Shown: positions 22,969 to 35,898, counted from the first letter of the stretch. The stretch: DNA of 64,000 nt from Mesotaenium endlicherianum (GCA_009602735.1 WELA01012509.1:173232-237231); one strand, 5' to 3'. Made by a program: numbers and translations. Notes: generated from the sequence alone by a model not told the origin.

Positions 22969-22974
22969 TACTTG

Positions 22975-23598
22975 CTACTTTGGCAATGTACATTTGCCCA
23001 GGCTGTTAGGATTTACGCTTGCTTCATCTGATGACCTGGCCAGGGCCACCAAAATAAGGTACAACTCCTTCACCTGATTTGCCCTGCATAGCTTCTTAAC
23101 TTGCAAGCTCGACAAAAGACAGTTACTTGTGGTTGTATCTACCTCCACCTGTTTTGCTGTCTCCATTCGACCATCACACCCTTGGACCTTCACTTGTCCT
23201 GTGCTCCAGTGCACTTGAGGGTTGGCTTTTCTCAGCCATGGTCGGCCCAATATCACCTCATGGTGACCCAACTCTGCCTGCTCCATAACTTCCTTACTCC
23301 AATGCCCCGCTACTTCTACATGAATAGCTTCCGTAGGTGCACCACACTTGAGTCTCTGCCCATTCGCCCAAATTACCTCCTTAGGCTCATAATGCTTCTG
23401 CACAAGGATTCGCCATTCTTTCACCAGCTTCTTGTGCACAAAGTTTGCACTTGTGCCACTGTCGACCATACACTTCGCCTTGTTGCTGTCGACTACTCCT
23501 TCCACGACGATAGGCTTGTCAACGTCTCGTCCTTTGCTTCTCGGCAGGCTCCTGGGGATAACCTCCTTGTGAGTTTCCTTCTTCACGCCAGTAGACAC
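22975..23598 (-). pseudogene. Family C protease region
   Basis: The minus strand shows the aspartic protease motif VDSGTSANFVHKKLVKEW and a second block, HEVILGRPWLRKANPQVHW. These match the retropepsin order of Ty3/gypsy elements. It belongs to the pol of the family C 5' half. Confidence 0.78.
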
Positions 23599-23639
23599 CC
23601 TAGAACAACTTACTGGCGTCCTCCTTTTTCCTATAGTTG

Positions 23640-24642
23640 AGGTTGCTTCGCCTTCACGCTACAGTCTCAAGCCAGATGTCCAAGCTTGCCGCAACTATAA
23701 CAGGGTCCTCTCAGCTTGAAATTCTGCTGCCTGTGCTGGTCCTGAACAAGTCCCAACTCCATAGGTACTGGACCTTGACCACTTGCGCTTGGCGCTTGAG
23801 AACCAAACTGTCAATGTCCTCCAAAATTGTGGCTGCCCCACTGCCTCTAACTATACTTCACAACGTCGACCCTTGTTGCCAATGCTATCATTTCTCCAAG
23901 GCTGATAAAGTCCTTAAGCGCCACTTCCTTGGCCACAGTTGGCTTGAGTCCCCTCTTGAACTTGTCCATCATCTCCGACTCTTACATGGATGGACATTGA
24001 AGAACCAGCTCGTTGAAGCGCAATACATATTCTTGAACGCTTCCTCGCTGACGAAGGCGCACCAATAGATCTCGAGCGGTAGCCTCGGGTGCAATAGGTT
24101 GAAATTGCCTCTTCAAGCCTTCAAATAGCTGATCAACAGTAGCAGGAACTCCAGACAGCTGCTCTTCTTGTTCATACCAAGCTCCAGCACTCTTCTCCAG
24201 CAAAGTAATACACAAAGGCGACTAGCCTGTCGGGCATGAGCGCAGAATACTCCATAAACTTCTTCACTCCAAAAATCCATTGATGAACAGGCGGTGGTGA
24301 TCCACGCTCCCCAGTATACACTTCAAACTTAGGCGCACGCACTCCCAATTCGGGCAGAATAACTGGTTGTACCACTGGTTGAACATGGATAGGTGGTATA
24401 GCAGGTGCAGATGCCGAATTCGTCGAAGCGGCGTTTCCAACCATTGCTCGCACCATTCTCTCCACCTCCTGGCGCATATTTTGTTGAAACTGTGTGTAGA
24501 CTTCTCCTCCAATTGCATTTGCCATCCGCCTTAAAATCGCCTGCATCTCTTGTTGCTCCCTTGTCAAAGGTGGTGCCGTCTGCTCCACGCGCTCAACATG
24601 CTCGACATGTTCGCCTCCTCCAGTTGCCGACTGCAACTTCAT
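23640..24642 (-). pseudogene. Family C gag, broken
   Basis: The minus strand shows a start MKLQSATGGGEHVEHVERVE, a block APKFEVYTGERGSPPPVHQW and a capsid block (LLVRLRQRGSVQEYVLRFNE). It lies just inside the primer-binding site. It is broken, with a few breaks. Confidence 0.7.
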
Positions 24643-24665
24643 AATATAATATGCAAACTAGCCCA

Positions 24666-24677
24666 GCTCCAATACCA
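24666..24677 (-). promoter_or_regulatory. Primer-binding site, family C
   Basis: The minus strand reads TGGTATTGGAGC two bases inside the LTR, again the initiator-Met tRNA type. Confidence 0.75.
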
Positions 24678-24679
24678 GA

Positions 24680-25422
24680 TGAAAGGGGCAGAGTGCCCTA
24701 GTGGAAGCGTAGTGACTCACGAGGAAAGGAACTAGTTGCAATCATACTTAAAAGTGCAGCGGCATATCACTAAGAAAGCTTAGGAAAATTACTCAGCATT
24801 TTGAGTAGCAAGAAAGTGCTCACAAATGGACTTGGATAAAAGGTCTCATCATTACAAACTTGTAGAAATTTACAGAAGTGAAAACTGGTAAGGTATGAAG
24901 AAGTTATGCCAATTTATAGTTTTTCGCCTAATTGCTCCTCTCTACGAGGAAGCTACGGATTTTCCTAAGTGTTCGTCAATTCGTCCCTTCCTGAATAATT
25001 GAGAGTATGCCAGATCAATCTCATTTGACGTGTCGGGTTGAATTGACGTCCACATACATGCATCGACATTACTAGAAAATTGTATCTTAGGCGCGCTAGG
25101 CTAAACCGAAACTTCTAGGTAAATCGACCTAGTCGGCACTCCGCGTTAGCCGAACTTACGTGAAGGTTCGAGTTCACTCTAACGGGCCGGATTGCTTGAC
25201 GCTGTTGGTTAATCCAACGGTCGAGCTCACCGCGAATGAAGGACAGTCGTCAACTGACCTCAAAATTAATTAAGCTTCGAAAATCCATAACTCTCTCAAC
25301 ACTTAACCAAATTTGATGAACTTTATATCAAAATGACCACAAAATACGCTTTACGTTTCCATGCAATCAAAATATACTGTTAAGAAACTCAAAAATGCAC
25401 TTTATGAACCTTTGACCTTACA
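24680..25422 (-). repeat. Family C 5' LTR
   Basis: A 743-bp LTR matching 16871-17609. On the minus strand it starts TGTAAGG and ends CCCCTTTCA. The right flank is family B pol. Confidence 0.85.
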
Positions 25423-25899
25423 ATGCGAATGTGTGTGGATTACAGAGCTCTTAACAGAATTGCAGTAAAGAAGAAGTATGCTTTACCAAGAATTGGGGAC
25501 TTGCTTGATACCCTATCTGGTGCTAAACTGTTCAGTAAAATAAATCTCAAGAGTGGGTATCATCAGAATTATTGAGGGAGATCAACGCAAGACTGCCTTC
25601 CGCACACGTTATGGACACTATGAATTCAATCTAGTGCCATTTGGACTGACTAATGCTCCTGCAACCTTCATGGATGCTATGAATGACATTTTCAGGCTTT
25701 ACTTGGATGAGTTTGTGCAAGTTTCTTGGGTGATATTTTAATTTTCTCAAGAAATGAAGCTCAGCATGCTGAGCACTTAAAGACAATCATAGACACTCTA
25801 AGAAGGGATCAGTTATATGCCAAAATGAGCAAGTGTAATTTCTGTAAGGAGAGTATTAAATTCTTGGGCCACATTGTCAGTAAGAAAGGAATCAGTGTG

Positions 25900-26147
25900 A
25901 ATCCTAAGAAAGTCCAGACCATAACGGACTGGCCGGTACCACAGTCTGTCTTGGACAAAGTTAGTAAACTCGCATTACATCGACATACATTCATATAAAT
26001 GAACTCGCGCATGTGAGTATATAGACATATTACTTATTTAGTGTTGTATTTATGCATGCAATGAATAAAATAATGAACTGATTCATTACAGAATCCTAAG
26101 AAAGTCCAGACCATAAGGGACTTGCCGCTACCACAGCCTGTCTTGGA
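25900..26147 (+). repeat. 56-bp direct repeat flanking a 136-bp insert
   Basis: The pol segment starting AATCCTAAGAAAGTCCAGAC occurs at 25900-25955 and again at 26092-26147. Between them lies 136 bp foreign to pol whose last bases, TGATTCATTACA, look like a family B LTR end. The long repeats suggest a duplication during repair or template switching rather than a normal integration. Confidence 0.7.
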
Positions 26148-27366
26148 AGTTAGATCTTTCCTCGGGTTGGCTAACTATTACAGGAGATTCATTGAGAATT
26201 ATTCTACAAAGGCCAGTAAACTGAATGATCTTACTAAGAAGGACATTGGATATGTGTGGGGGGAAGAGCAGCAAGCTGCCTTCCAGACCCATAAAGATGC
26301 TCCTTGTTCTACCCAAGTCTTAGCTGTGTATGACCCCAGCAAACGTGTGCAGGTGGTTACTGATGCTTTTGACTTTGCAGCCTGCTGACAAAACCACAAA
26401 GGATGGTAAGGTAAAGCAGGAGTGGCACCCGGTGTTGTATGAGTCTATGAAATTCAACCCAGCTGAAATCAAATGTTCTGTGCATGATAAAGGGCTACTT
26501 GCTATCATTCATGTGCTCAAACAGTGGAGAGCATACTTACATGGTAAAGCTTTTTAAGGTGATTACATATCATCTAGCTCTGACTCACTTTCAAAAGAAG
26601 TCCAAGCTGTCGAGGAGGGAGAACCGCTGGAGACACAAACTGGAGCAGTTCCAAGTCCAAATCGATTACAAATCAGGGAAGTTGAATCCTGCTGATGCAC
26701 TCTCTAGAGGACCTGACTTGTAAGAAAGGAACTTTAGTTAGCATGCTGTAGACAAAGTCCTTTGTGCACTCACTTCACTGAAAGTGAAAAAGTCCTTCCT
26801 AGAACAACTTAGGAAAGCCTCCTTTTCTGACCCAACATTTGAGCCCAGCCCCACTGATGGTGTGTTCTGATACTGCACTCGGGTGTAAGCTAAAAGGAGA
26901 GGTCTGGATGATTGAAACTACTTCAGGCTAAAGCTGGTCATTCTTAATAACTTGGAAATGAGGTCACTCTTACTGAGTCAAGCACACAACAATTTACTGG
27001 GTGGACATTTGGGGCAAGCCAAAACTAATGGCAAATTGGCTGTTGGCAAACTCGCAAAACATTATCACTGGGAGGAGTTGCCTCGGGAGGTCTTGAAATA
27101 TGTTAAGTCCTGTAATCAGTGTCAAAGAAATAAGTCTAGGCACACACCACGGGGGGGTCTCTTAAAACCGCTGCCCATCGTAGCTGGACGCTGGAAAACA
27201 ACATCCATGGACTGGGTGGTAAAACTGCCACGAACTGCTAATGGGCATGATTCGATACTGGTAGTCGTGAATAAACTGACAAAAATGGTCATGTTCATCC
27301 CCACAATTGTCAAAGTAATTGCACTCGAAACAGCGAGACAATTCTACAACCATGTAGTATGCCAGC

Positions 27367-27371
27367 ATGGG
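27367..27371 (+). repeat. Target-site duplication of B2, left
   Basis: ATGGG directly precedes the B2 LTR and recurs at 36367-36371 directly after the other LTR. Both lie in the same spot of B3 integrase, so B2 inserted there with the 5-bp duplication usual for Ty3/gypsy. Confidence 0.9.
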
Positions 27372-28089
27372 TGAAATGAATCGACTTACCAAATAGGCGA
27401 TTAACAATTAATAAAGATCTTTATATCAGCAAGTAATCTTTATGGTATTTTCCGTTAACTGGTTAAACGGCAAAGGACAACACACTAGCAGTGAAAAATA
27501 CTCGTAAGTCAAATGCGAGTAAACTAGCATCAATGATGCCATCAGTAAACTCATACATAAGCAAGGTTGGAAGACAGTGCGTGTCAATGGCTTCTTGCCT
27601 TGGATTCAGATTTCTCTCAGTAAGCTGCACGAGAGAGTTGGCCTCGTTTCTAAATGCCGAACTCGAGAGCAATGCCTACATATGTACATGGAGCGAGTTT
27701 ACTGTTCAACGGCCAGTGCGATGGCACCGTCTACCCGGGAGTTAACCACGTTGGTAGGACCTCGTTTAACCAAATCCACCACCATCTCCCATCATCCCGA
27801 ATTGCCATCCATCATAGGGATGTGATCTGGCCATTCATCTAGCATATCACACTTATATGTATATCGAGGCAGTTCGCTGCTACCGAATACGAAAGTCAGC
27901 TGGTTGTCAAAGAATGTGTTAGCAAGCTGACTTGAGTTTACTTCAGCCTGCTGCTTCCGGCTGAGTCATTAAACTGATTATTCTATAAAGTCCAGCAGAC
28001 TGATTAATAACTAGAGATCAGCAGGCTGAATTTTATTACTTATTATACTTAAATGAATATTATATCTACCAATATATTGATTCATTTCA
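27372..28089 (-). repeat. B2 3' LTR
   Basis: A 718-bp family B LTR. It is followed on the right by the terminal polypurine tract (28090-28105) and the conserved hairpin. Confidence 0.9.
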
Positions 28090-28106
28090 ATCCCTCCAAC
28101 ATAACT

Positions 28107-28125
28107 TGTTGTCGCCTCGACAACA
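28107..28125. repeat. Conserved TGTTGTCG hairpin, B2
   Basis: A perfect 8-bp stem TGTTGTCG/CGACAACA with a 3-nt loop, between ORF3 and the terminal polypurine tract. Confidence 0.8.
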
Positions 28126-28201
28126 TTAAACTGCAGAAGTCTTAAATAAGGGAATTGAACTTGACCAGCCTCCCCCACTGACTGCCTCTTCAGCCTGTCA
28201 C

Positions 28202-29877
28202 CTAGGGGGTTGTTCCTGGGGCTTCAGGATCAGGAGACCGAGATCTGGACCTAGATCTGGACAGCCCTCTAGGTCTGTCAGCTGGCTTTCTAAAGAACCC
28301 CGTTTGTTCTAAAGTTGGACCTCCAGGAGAACGAAGGATGGTAGCCTGCTCTTCACCCACTTGGGTGTTGATCCCCACATAGACTGGCATTCCAGTGGGA
28401 TGCTTGAATACATTGGCAAGAGGTACATGTCCCTGAGCGAAGGGGGAGGCCGGCATACCTCTGGCTACCCCGCGTGTCCCTCTTCTGAAACCCCTGTCCT
28501 TTCGGGATTTCTGCCTTTGTCTGCTGCCAAGTACAGTCAGATCAGCTTCTTCCCTTGTTGGGCAGGTGGGCTGGGGGAGCGAGTGCGGGGTCCAATTGCC
28601 TCCATGACCGGGATCACGTTCCATATACCTGATCTTGGTTCCTTAGGAAGTGCCCCTGCCTGCTCCTGGGTCTCCTGAGTACCAGCTCCTGATGCTTCTC
28701 CTCTGCCTTGTTCTTCTTCCTCATCCTCCTCATCCTCCTCCTCTGAGAGAGTAGGAGTCTCGTCAACTAAGTCATCCTGCTCCCTGGTAGACATGGAGTA
28801 GTTAATTGACCTCCCTTTCTTAGGGCGCGCTGGAGGTTGCTTGGCCTTCAGCCTGCTGATATCTATCCGGCCTGCATTCTTCGCCCATTTGACGAAGGCA
28901 TGCTTTCCCTTTGAAAAGTAGTCTCTCCCCCTCCTCCTGTGCTCTTTGGTCTCTGCATTCATATTGCTTAGGCAGCCATTCAGCCTTGAGTCCCAAGGGG
29001 CAATGTGATGTGGTAAGATGAGGTAGCCGTCTAGGCCATAGCAGAAATCGTCTGGTTGGGCTCGGTCACACTCTTGTTTTTTGTTTGTGATGGTCATCCA
29101 CCTCCAGCCTGTTGGCTGCTGGTAATACTCGGGTCCATGCTCAGCCTTCCTCAGTTTACATGGAAACCAGTGGGGAGAGAACATCTGCTGTCCTGCCTCC
29201 CCGGCCAAATACTCCCAGCTCCTTCTCTCAACTTCATTGTAAGCTGGCAATAGTGTGAGGTAGAATACCGTATCCTTAAAGCTATCAGGCCGCATGCTCA
29301 CCATCTTGATGAGTCTCTCATCTCCCACTATTCCTGGTATTGGGACTGGCTTGTTCTCTAAATCATCGGCAAGGTACCGGGCCTGCTCTGCTGTATAGCC
29401 CACCATCTTGGCATAATCCTCGTAGAGGACCACGCCAGTGTGTGTCTCAATGTACCTATCCAGTGCTGCAGCTCCGTCCCTCTGTAGCAGTGTTGTCTGT
29501 TCCAGCTTGTTGATCTCCTGGGCTGCCAGCAATGCTTCCTTCAGGTTATCAAAGTTTTGGCCACCCACCACAGTATACCTGTAAGTGGCCAAGCTCTTCT
29601 GTCTGTCCGCTTTAGCCTTTTTCCTTCTCTCCTCCTCAGCCGCTGCCGCTTCTTCTTGTTGTTTCTTCTGTCTCTCCTCCTCAGCTTTCCTAAGGTTTTC
29701 CGCTTCCTGATCCTTCTTCCTCTGTGCTTCTTCTGCCGCCTCTTGTTGTTTGCGGACCCTTTCTTGTTCTCTCCTGGTGAGGGACGTCGCCGCCAGCTCC
29801 TTCAGGTATTGCTCCATAGTCCTCCTGGCTTCTTCTGCCTTGCGCTTTCTGTCCTCCTTTTGTGTGGTGGGAGCCAT
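28202..29877 (-). pseudogene. B2 ORF3, type 1 accessory gene (broken)
   Basis: Minus strand, starting MAPTTQKEDRKRKAEEARR. It has the same layout as B1 ORF3: charged coiled coil (about the first 110 residues), central domain (TYRYTVVGGQNFDNLKEALL, YNEVERRSWEYLAGEAG, LPHHIAPWDSRLNG, FSKGKHAFVKWAKNAGR), acidic tract, and Arg/Ser tail (RGLSRSRSRSRSPDPEAPG). Most of its length is open, with about one break near the C-terminal third. The close match to B1 (type 1) and moderate match to B7 (type 2a) show two versions of one protein family. Function unknown. Confidence 0.82.
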
Positions 29878-29878
29878 T

Positions 29879-29908
29879 CTGCACATGTAACCAGGGCACA
29901 AGTTAGTA
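29879..29908 (-). promoter_or_regulatory. Candidate branch point and 3' splice site before B2 ORF3
   Basis: The minus strand has TACTAAC (29902-29908) and a TGTGCAG ending at 29879, one base before the ATG. This is the same arrangement as in B1. Confidence 0.55.
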
Positions 29909-30202
29909 GGATATCGACCTTCGTCATAAGAGTTGCAGGCTGGGAGTAATTTCGTATTAGTATGGTATATTCGTTCCTGTTTACCTTACAGGGTGATTGC
30001 TAGGAGTTGACGTAGTTGCTCGCTAGACATTAACGTATGAATGTGTTTTAAGGTGTATTAAGTGATGTATTGCTGTGCGAGGCCCTTTTTCTTTCAGCCA
30101 AAAGTGTTTTATGTGGGCCAGGCTGTCCCCTACGTCACTATGCTGACACTTAGGGTTCACATAACTGTCCCTTTTTTGCCCTCGCACACTAACTGTCATA
30201 TA

Positions 30203-30218
30203 TTTTCCCCTCCAACTT
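30203..30218 (-). promoter_or_regulatory. Internal polypurine motif between pol and ORF3, B2
   Basis: The minus strand reads AAGTTGGAGGGGAAAA, identical to the B1 copy and matching the terminal tract over AAGTTGGAGGG (with one change, TTATGTTGGAGGGA, at B2's own terminus). Confidence 0.6.
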
Positions 30219-30279
30219 AAATGGAGACAGGACCTCCTGTCACCTTCCCATGTGAACTGCAATGACTGTCAGGGAGGTG

Positions 30280-33200
30280 CTCCAGCCGCCCGAAGGTGGA
30301 ATCATTTCAACGCCCCTTTGGCATTAGTCAAAGGTCTTTGAATTCCCAAGTGTCCCCAGAGGCATCGTAACCCTTCCATCAAATGAGGTACTTCATGACA
30401 TATTTAGACGATCGACGGACCGAGCGAGCGTCTAAAATCTCCTTAACCTCATATTCCTCAGGGTCGCCGTCCCGGACAGCGGGGACCGATCCCGGTTGGA
30501 CAGGTAACCGTCCTGTGAACAGTGTATCACCCTTGATGTATGGTTCCAGGAAAGAGACATGAAAGACCGGGTGACCTTTGTATTTGGCTGACATGTTCAA
30601 TTTGTAAGCATTCTGACCGACACGACGCACCACCGAATATGGACCGACCCAGACAGGGCCAAGCTTTTTCTTGACCACACCAGGGAGGTACAGGTGCTGA
30701 GAATGCAGTTTGACTAAATTGCCCTTAGAAAAGGTCAGTTCTCGACGGTGCTGATTAGCGTACTTTTGTTGGTTTTCTTGGGCTTTGTGCAGGTTCTGCT
30801 GGACTTCTGACAGTGTGTCAGCAAACTCCTGAGTTAACTGGAGGAAACTGGATTGTAGTAATTTGAGTTATTATGTATTAGTTTGCATATATTTTAATGT
30901 TTTCAAATATATTTGGAGTAGTATTGTGTGGAGTCAAGTGTGAATAGGTACTCTAGTAACTTGGTTCATGTCCTTTGAACCTTCCAAGGCATTTTCGAAG
31001 TTTGAGGAAAGACCTAGAAGAACTCCATGTGGCAAAAGTCAAATGTGCCATTTTTAGGTCAAAAGGACATGTGTACATTATTCTAGAAAGAGGTGGCAAG
31101 TTTTGGGATGTGTTGGGTGCCAACACATCAACATACACCTTCGTAGAAGTTACTTATTTAGCAAGTATATAAACAAGAGCTAGAACATAGAAAGACATTG
31201 GAGAATCACTCTTGTACTTGCCAAAATCCAGAAATATATTAACTTTCAAGAAGCCATCTCTCTTTCAAGAAGCTACCACTTGTGTTCAAAGATCCTTGTC
31301 TTGAATAGATAAAGTATTCTGTTTTACTAAGTACTTTATCTATCTGTTTCACTACAGGATTGTCAATCCCTTCAAGATGAGTTAAAGACTCCCCTAGGAC
31401 ATCTAAAGGAGACTTAGGGACTCTACCCAGGCTGAGTTCAAAAGGAGTCTTGCCCGTTGACGCGTGCACCATATTGTTGACCGCAAACTGGATTTGAGGT
31501 AACAGGTCATCCCAATTATCTTGTTTTTGGTTAATATAGGCTCTTAGTACCTCTTGCAAAACTCGGTTAGTTCTTACAGTCTGCCCATCAGTCTGAGGGT
31601 GGTTTGCTGTGCTGAGCGGCTGCTTGACTCCCATTAACCCCATTAAAGCTCTCGAGAACTTAGTGGTAAATTTTGAGTCTCTGTCTGAGATTATATTACA
31701 GGGTAGCCCATGTTGGCATACTACATGGTTGTAGAACTGTCTCGCTATTTTGAGTGCAGTTACTTTGACAGTTGTGGGGATAAAAATGACCATTTTTGTC
31801 AATTTATCCACAACTACCAGGATCGAATCATGCCCATTGGCAGTTCGTGGCAGTGTGACCACCCAGTCCATGGATATTGATTCCCAACGGCCAGTTGGGA
31901 TGGGCAGCGGTTGTAAGAGGCCCGCCAGTGGTGTGTGCCTAGACTTATTCTTCTGACACTGGTCACAGGAATTAATGTATTTCAAGACCTCCTGAGGTAA
32001 TCCCTCCCAATGATAATGTTTTGCCAGTTTGCCAACAGTTTTGGCCTGCTCCAAATGCCCACCCAGTAGATTGTCATGTGCTTGACTCAATAAAAGGGAC
32101 CTTATTTCCACGTTATTAGGAATGACCAGCTTCACCCTGCCTGAAGTGGTTTCAGTCATCCAGACCCCTTTCTTAAGCTTATACTCGAGTGCAGTATCAC
32201 AACACATACCAGTAGTGGGGCTGGGCTCAAATGTCGGGTCAGAAAGGTAGGCTTTCTTAAGTTGTTCAAGGAAGGACTTTTTCACCTTTAGTGAAGTGAG
32301 TGCACACAGGACTTTATCTACAGCATGCTGACTAAAGTTCCTTTCTTGCTAGTCAGGTCTTCTAGAGAGTGCATCAGCAGGATTCAACTTCCCTGGTTTG
32401 TAGTCGATCTGGACTTGAAACTGCTCCAGCATCTGGCTCCAGCGGTTTTCCCTCCTCGACAGCTTGGACTTCTTCTGAAAGTAAGTCAAAGCTAGATGAT
32501 CTGTAATCACCTTAAAAGCTTTACCATGTAAGTATGCTCTCCACTGTTTGAGCACATGAATGATAGCTAGCAGCTCTTTATCATGCACTGAGTAATTAAT
32601 CTTTGCTGGATTAAATTTCATAGAATCATACAACACAGGATGCCACTCCTGCCGTACCTTACCATCCTTTGTGATTTTGTCAGCAGGCTGCAACAAAATA
32701 GCACCCATGGCAAAGTCAAAGGCATCANAAGGCATCAGTCATCGCCTGCACCGGTTTGCTAGGGTCATACACGGTTAGCACTGGGGCAGAACAAAGAGCA
32801 TCCTTAAGGGTCTGGAAGGCAGCCTGCTGCTCTTCCCTCCACACATACCCTATGTCTTTCTTAGTAAGGTCAGTCAGTTTACTGGCCTTTGTAGAATAAT
32901 TCTCAATAAATCTCCTACAGTAGTTAGCCAACCCGAGGATTGATTCAGCTTCAGAGACAGACTGTGGTACTGGCCAGTGCCTTATGGTCTGGACTTTCTT
33001 AGGATCCATACGGATGCCTTCTTTATTGACAACGTGGCCTAAGAATTCGATACTTTTTTGAGAGAAATCACACTTAGCATATAAGTGATTTTTTCTCAGA
33101 GTGTTCATGACTGACTTTAAGTGTTCAGTGTGGTGAGCTTCATTTTTAGAGAAAATTAAAATATCATCCAGAAAGACTTGCACAAACTTATCCAAATAAG

Positions 33201-34666
33201 GTTTGAAAATGTCATTCATAGCACCCATGAAGGTCGCAGGAGCATTAGTCAGTCCAAATGGCATCACGTTGAACTCATAATGTCCATAACATGTGTGGAA
33301 GGCAATTTTGTGTCCATCCCCCGCAGCTATTCTGATTTGATGATAACCACTCTGAGGTCAATCTTACTGAACACCTTAGCACCAGACAGGATATCAAGCA
33401 AGTCCTTGATCTGGGTAAAGCATACTTGTTCTTTACTGTAATTCTGTACAGAGCTTTGTAATCCACACACATCCGCATACTGCCATCCTTTTTCTTAACA
33501 AACAGGATGGGTGCGCCTTAAGGTGATTTATTGGGAGAAATATTACCATTTTTCTCAAGCTTTGCGATCTGTGTTTTCAACACCTCGCTCTCCACATAAG
33601 ACAAGCCATAAGTGCGTTGCCAGGGTGGTTGACTCCCAGGTAATAAATCAATCCTATGATCTACTTCCCTCGTAGGGAGTAGTCCTAGAGGCATATTAAA
33701 TACATCCGTGTACTGAGCAACAATTTTTGCAGCAATAGGGTGCTCCGGAGGGCTTACCTTTTTCTCCACCACTTCTTCGGGTTGAGGAGGTACCTCTCTT
33801 AGCAGCAGACAGAACATTCTGTCTTCCTTCTGGTTCCAGCTTTTGACAAACTCCATTGCATTCAGCAACTTGCATCCTTCTGGAAGCCTCTTCTTTTCCT
33901 TCAGTTGCCATCCACACAGGACAAGAGGAAGAGCACTGGTGGGTGCCAAGTTAGCCTGCCCATCACTGGCTCCTCTCATTTTAACTGTACCTCTGCTCCA
34001 ACACACTTCAGCTTGATGTCTATTACGCCAGGACCTGCCTAGCACGAGATCATAAAAGCCAGTGTTGAGTACTTCAAATGTGAGCGTTTCAATTAGAACT
34101 GCAATGCCAGAACCTAACTGGACCTGAATAGGCTTCGTTATAACTCCTCCCGGGATACTTGAGGCATCTCCAAGGAATATTTTTCTGTTCCCCTGGGTGA
34201 CAGTAGGCAACCTTAGCCGCTTAACTTAGTCCTTATGGATAAAAGTATGTTACGTCCCACCGTGAACAAATGCCCTCACTTTCCTACCTGCAATCATGCA
34301 ATGCAGCAGGATAAGGGGGACTGTCTTTCCCTGACTTTCGCATTGTTCTCCTGACGTAGCAAAGAAATGTTGGACATCAGGTGGAACAAGAGCATCCAGA
34401 GTGTGCACTCTCTGGACGTCTATATTGCTGATGGTCTCCTGTATCTGGTTGTCAGGCATGCATAGTGAATCCAGTTCAGCAGGACCCATCATACCTGCTA
34501 CGAGGGCAGCTAGTGATGACTCACTATCTCTAGCATCCTCACAGTCAGTAGACTGGATTACTAACTGTTGCTGTCTTTTAAAGGCTGGTCTTTTCTCTCG
34601 ACCTTTGGGGGGTGCTTGACTGCACACTAATCTCTGAAGTGACCCGTCTGCTGGCAATGGAAGCAA
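30280..34666 (-). pseudogene. B2 pol (with a solo LTR inside), broken
   Basis: Minus-strand family B pol: protease ([17 protein letters not shown] region), reverse transcriptase ([15 protein letters not shown]), RNase H ([18 protein letters not shown]), integrase ([26 protein letters not shown]) and chromodomain (YEVKEILDARSVRRSSKYVM). A family A solo LTR lies at 30854-31356 in the integrase C-terminal part. It is broken, with several breaks. One unknown base at 32728 sits beside a repeated GGCATCA, likely an assembly join. Confidence 0.82.
30854..31356 (+). repeat. Family A solo LTR inside B2
   Basis: A 503-bp LTR with ends TGTAGT and ACTACA, flanked by GGAT at 30850-30853 and 31357-31360. 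Solo LTRs arise by recombination between the two LTRs of an inserted element. It contains the 10-bp hairpin (31107-31129) and the TATA box (31166-31173). Confidence 0.92.
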
Positions 34667-35877
34667 ACCGATTTTGCTGAGGCTGGTCTCGGCTTAGTCC
34701 TACCACCACCTCTTCCATAGCCGCCTCGAGAGAAACCACCTCTACCTCTAGACTGTATAGCATTATACTCATACTCATATCCATCACCGTGATCATCCTC
34801 AGCCTGGTCTTCTTCAGTTGCATTGTAGGAACCGTGGGGCTTTTTGACAATCTTAGACACCAAAGCATTACTCTGGCGCTTGTGATTGAACTGCTGCTGA
34901 TCCTAGGCATCAGCATCCTGGATCAAGTCAGCCAGCTCTTCAGACTTCTTCTCAGCAAAATAACCCGAAACTTCGAATTTCAAGCCATACCTGAAGTATG
35001 CATAGGTACCTTTCTCTTGCTGGTTGATGACATCAAACTTCTCATGCAACTTCTCGACGAACTCTACCCACGTAGGGTCACCGAATTGGTGAGCCTTACG
35101 CTCTTCTTTCTTGTATAGCCACCAGTCTGCGGCACTGCCTTTCAGTAGCGCACCGGTGTGCCTGACCTTCTCGTAATCTTGTAGTTCTGGGTAGTTCTCC
35201 TGCCACTGCTCAACATCCGCGAGAAACTTGATCAGGTAATATTTTCTGTTTCCCTCAGGATCATAGTCTTGGGGAGGTCTCGGCTTGGGCTTACTAGGCC
35301 CTCTGCCACTACCACCAGTGGTTTGAGATCCCAGTTGGTCTTTGTCCCGCAGTAGAGACATTATGAATCCTTTGTCCTCCTGTTGGGATTGATACATGGT
35401 CGCCATTTGCGACTGCATTAGCACGAACAATGCTCCCGAGTCTACACTCTGGGGTGGTAGCCTAGCAAATGCAGCAGCAGCATTGGCATCTACTCGCTGA
35501 GTAGTGTCCTCACGTATTTGACCTACGGGTACATTGGGTTGTACAGCAGGAGGTGGGTTCAGAACATTGGGCCCGGATGCCATAAGTTCTTCAACAGTGC
35601 GCTCGTCAGCTGGTTGTCCTTCCCTCCTTTTTGTATCTTCTGCAGCGTTCACTAATTCTTCAGATTCTAATCTGGCTCTCTCCTCCTCAACTTGCTGTGA
35701 TGCGACTGCGGCAATAGCAGGTGCCTCATCTGCAGCCTTCCTAGCTGCAGTATCTTCCACTGCTTCAGAATAGGTACGGGTTCCCGCTACATGGCTTTCC
35801 GCCTGGTTTTTGACATTCTCGTTATCCTGGTTCTCCATGTCTTGGGAGTTACTAGTTTGAGACCTTGTCCTTACCAT
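34578..35877 (-). pseudogene. B2 gag, broken
   Basis: Starts MVRTRSQTSNSQDMENQDNE and follows the B7 gag layout: Ala/Glu-rich N-terminus, capsid block and Gly/Arg-rich stretch, leading to a zinc knuckle start (CFHCQQTGHFRD). It is shorter than in B1 and B7, and broken with a few breaks. Confidence 0.8.
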
Positions 35878-35898
35878 ACAAAGAAGACTGTGATAAAC

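Larger units (their letters stand above)
21861..25422 (-). mobile_element. Family C Ty3/gypsy element, 5' half
   Basis: Minus-strand 5' LTR (24680-25422), primer-binding site, gag, protease and reverse transcriptase, stopping inside RNase H at about 21861. Beyond the LTR the sequence is family B pol, starting ATGCG, the same five bases that border the family C 3' LTR at 17610. The two halves therefore look like one insertion. It is broken, with several breaks. Confidence 0.85.
25423..27371 (+). pseudogene. B3 pol, middle part (RT-RH-IN)
   Basis: Plus-strand family B pol from [10 protein letters not shown] through [15 protein letters not shown], RNase H ([20 protein letters not shown]) and the first part of integrase ([21 protein letters not shown]). 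It stops at 27371, where B2 is inserted, and resumes at 36372. It is broken, with several breaks, and contains a short insert between long direct repeats (25900-26147). Confidence 0.82.

Noticed and set aside
32720-32740. Repeated GGCATCA around an unknown base in B2
   Set aside because: Most likely an assembly join between overlapping contigs or haplotypes rather than a biological repeat.
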